Source: a virus
Reading direction: 5' to 3' (one strand)
Length of the DNA: 34,224 nucleotides
Virus record (IMG/VR): IMGVR_UViG_3300025759_000330
Coordinates: 1 to 34,224 of that record
Shown: piece by piece, positions 34,001-34,224 of the stretch
How positions within the stretch are numbered: the stretch's first letter is position 1
Layout: each line of letters begins with the position of its first letter
Notes under the pieces: model-generated
The model's input: the letters and a program-made list of their open reading frames with translations, nothing else
Told to the model about the DNA's origin: nothing
The model's database searches: none
Translations under genes and position numbers: made by a program

Positions 34001-34224
34001 CGTTGCCATGATGAACGCGAAGGAAGCCAGTAAGCTGTCTACCAAAGCAAAGAACCTCAAGAAGTCCTTGGAGGAATTGAGGGACAAATCAAAGACATTT
34101 AAGGAGTTCCTATCAGAAGCAATCAATCTTATTGATGAGCGGATGAAGGAAGATTCAAAGACACCCTTCACAAGAGGACAGCTTAAAGACCTTGTTAAAT
34201 ACATCAGACAAGCGCACAACGTAA
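28041..34224 (+). CDS. Giant internal virion / polyvalent protein with zincin motif, partial at 3' end
   Basis: Open from ATG 28041 to the right edge: at least 2061 residues, C-terminus missing. In order: a helical start (1-130); three hydrophobic Gly/Ala-rich stretches (about 376-395, 495-520, 580-610) that could enter membranes; helical linker; and an HExxH metallopeptidase motif, FHEAYH at 859-864, with a possible third ligand in AEEFLVELLAD (919-929). At about 1065-1175 there is a module with VARLDFNPEFAPEGW and QPDVVFFV, which I recall from phage polyvalent proteins and which may be GNAT-like. Another such module (about 1308-1465) has YDVWVVSVH and WIQVGMNPFRHSWFYD (1434-1449). The C-terminal part is helical and basic. 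Likely carried in the capsid and injected with DNA: a tunnel or peptidoglycan/host-protein processing role is inference. No RNA polymerase motif was found. Confidence 0.65.
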   Translation, partial: MNPELKALIDEARQRGASMTEIRSIMEDYYGLKKKEEQEQIPLIATFPSTSEMGSLDSKEVSLLEGREGPSFSDLVSRPRIGEAYVPDYQADLLISYADNVENSFNQLFYDRFDMDKYRQLVEYNGGATEEEMAFIDNYNAAKTEDEKYAVKSSVVDYLSEQSDADYDFNRYLVGAIDDGVFQHLTGNPEVEGEYEMKPVSLSAPMSKAIRGLGNEVSKVEGARLKELLPDDIKNDPESLMNYERYLLDEYGLAVDLNSDTYIGGYEFLKEGGSSGFGTSVAKAWHEAMAGGKLLLGDSFASMFGEDNFFSRWAVESGEESRKMAEEAMSRLPYSLNSYSEKTDNLIASLGRARQMGGGIPFEQLDDWVDESLRLGGASAPMMGAAITAGLITRGKSMKGMGLGSLKGLKGAERVAATRKIIEANKNLRAVRSTNLFGAAQKTTTGARITKQAGRAQNLGALGATTAMGIASTYNSVRDEDWFQEMNGFEKAGYTSAMGFLEGAPAFVGAAIATSVLRAGGRAATESFARGMLKAVGFGAIEEGMTEATTAAGQYYLNSLANPNVDFTMDGLWDATKEGWYAGVVLGAGVAGTASIPAGVRAGAMALTSIPGLRDSIEINKLAKEYELAPTMKLRQEIGVKINNAVMKAWDKRLGRKKFYESLQQSNPEAFQKLEQIQKQIARLGIEYGRSQDPEARNSLKEKIVGLIDQRTKQETDLGLEYELNAESEFNRVARGISRIDKKYNGYGDLFQGGADSVTVTSENVDSVMDAINSTTFDGTPMPESGVFKSGSQMRRAMANVVSVVKSLSKTGKFSGVTIHKTADSFLSATGQTTLTRGMWSGKGEIHLFAPAIMENTGFHEAYHDLVLEAIGPEGVQQLADRLLSALPADAIGKYERFISQYGDVRNIRKAIKNNVDVAEEFLVELLADITTGDLDVAVKKGLINSFKGFVGSTLNTIPGVNVDMVDADPKIQDLVNALQKVTGQLAEGEAVTGTKDLREAAIRAGYNAMMIELEDMNPKAQGIYARNRDVEEVTDAARFAGAMAEATERMKQLKKKMFLQVDPLTTEDAQKILDDGGKLFMTKDGLSGAYVKADGYMGGLFKNPDSELKLVSNPLQTARAKNGGKFYDAFATELESLYIGNGWRPVARLDFNPEFAPEGWDDADSPLKTQPDVVFFVRGEGNIGDGVRMTDYMEAYEYAERIANGKPQAIIKSLEEKPGRDSYLEKQQVTEEQLEQRRDELKLDESQRQKRSPKVVKALQDYVAQEITQEQYIEVVREETPITPFVYVPEVPSTLDIGAALTSNKLESGIIGLNKEIPEGYYVGLRLDIPAYDNYDVWVVSVHQGARGEERAPNLGGKSIGYGQTALATNVEFHSVPKGALNIALEKGKTTIARMFGDWNNHDPQQLRDRAEEIMNSDQYNMSDLAEGKLDGWIQVGMNPFRHSWFYDKRDGNPVVSASEVIQIGALVLAKDVEKVSTSDERFTVVRKDGTPMKFQHALPGESGVDTRRMMTNKAQRAGLLSTKYAEDDKEFKRLMAESVVHNQDPDELLMDRVIMTSSPDNLMVGSLYFDDELVFEGAGGMYYPVRTGNMWAFADLKEARVVAEKLNALRKASPDGKVFFMLMAGRPEKVFSNTGAVATTELILRKLMAQGLLTDVAFNRIVIESFKQTFPKNRPVRIDGSTLDAANRILSFMTDVKASDFGKRKYFTDKMLVNIGIAFADNQAGRDGIQKMLETDKIGAKQTGSTLKRIIARLLTERFLVDIDTGSAYAAIEIDSDVTFGEDAEASPIFPASVFQLDENGNKKPVTMHLFKKKVKPDEVFPLAKDILTTERGFRKKEFIETFSSKYEGRQKKDGTFKDPIKAAESAWNALLGLLNQPYGVARYKGKAQAIVDAEAKAQGNITRLVSQMIDAKYPSPKITRDKRRKNPVTSIDESMQLDAFVHVKADVIKTLMDYGFTKEGAERMFKEAVAYKQGRTQGKREGMRVAMMNAKEASKLSTKAKNLKKSLEELRDKSKTFKEFLSEAINLIDERMKEDSKTPFTRGQLKDLVKYIRQAHNV

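Noticed and set aside
28041-34224. Virion RNA polymerase in the giant protein
   Set aside because: Giant virion proteins in N4-like and crAss-like phages may be RNA polymerases, but I saw no DxDxD-type or T7-like catalytic motif in the visible part; the recognised motifs are zincin and polyvalent-type.
1-34224. tRNA genes, CRISPR arrays, insertion sequences, integrase or attachment sites
   Set aside because: No cloverleaf-like sequence, spaced short repeats, transposase or recombinase frame was found; the only repeats are protein-level repeats within fibre genes.

Overview
The window looks like the late (virion) half of a tailed dsDNA phage with a short tail, or of a related prophage or uncultured virus. 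Several independent cues point to a host in the Bacteroidota. Four copies of an exact TATATTTG box stand directly in front of gene starts or at module boundaries; this is the -7 element (TAnnTTTG) read by the primary sigma factor of that phylum. The proteins at 18537-19274, 19278-20084 and 20084-25294, and the tiny basic ORF overlapping the terminase, resemble structural genes I recall from crAss-like phages and marine flavobacterial podoviruses. The lineage assignment is therefore inference from sequence feel, not from a search. No replication, integration or lysis gene, tRNA or CRISPR is visible.

Layout. Positions 1-318 hold the start of a leftward winged-helix DNA-binding gene that runs off the left edge. 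Everything after it reads rightward. First comes a late promoter and a fibre-like protein (349-1188), then small unknown genes, a protein that looks like two fused GroES-type co-chaperonin domains (1728-2315), a small helical protein, a 44-residue basic protein, the large terminase (2713-4806) and the portal (4855-7308). A fibre/adhesin cassette follows (7301-14701): a BppU-like protein, four modular fibre proteins, two tiny genes, a protein with RCC1-like propeller repeats, and a small distal gene. Next is the capsid block (14732-18455): a small FGD-motif protein, a scaffold-like acidic protein, the major capsid protein, a strong terminator, and a capsid-adjacent protein followed by a second terminator.

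A new promoter then starts the tail and ejection block (18537 to the right edge): two connector/tail-tube-like proteins, a 1736-residue tail protein, and three internal virion proteins. The last of these is cut by the window edge after at least 2061 residues. It has membrane-active-looking segments, an HEAYH zincin motif and domains typical of phage polyvalent proteins.

The genes are packed tightly, with ATGA and TAATG stop/start overlaps, so translational coupling is likely. Promoters at 325, 4824, 10452, 14720 and 18512 divide the block into transcription units: fibre + packaging, portal + BppU + fibres, further fibres, capsid, and tail/ejection. The most interesting points are the promoter set (TATATTTG boxes mostly without a -33 element, two of them placed 3-4 bases before an ATG), the duplicated GroES-like protein, and the giant ejection/polyvalent protein.
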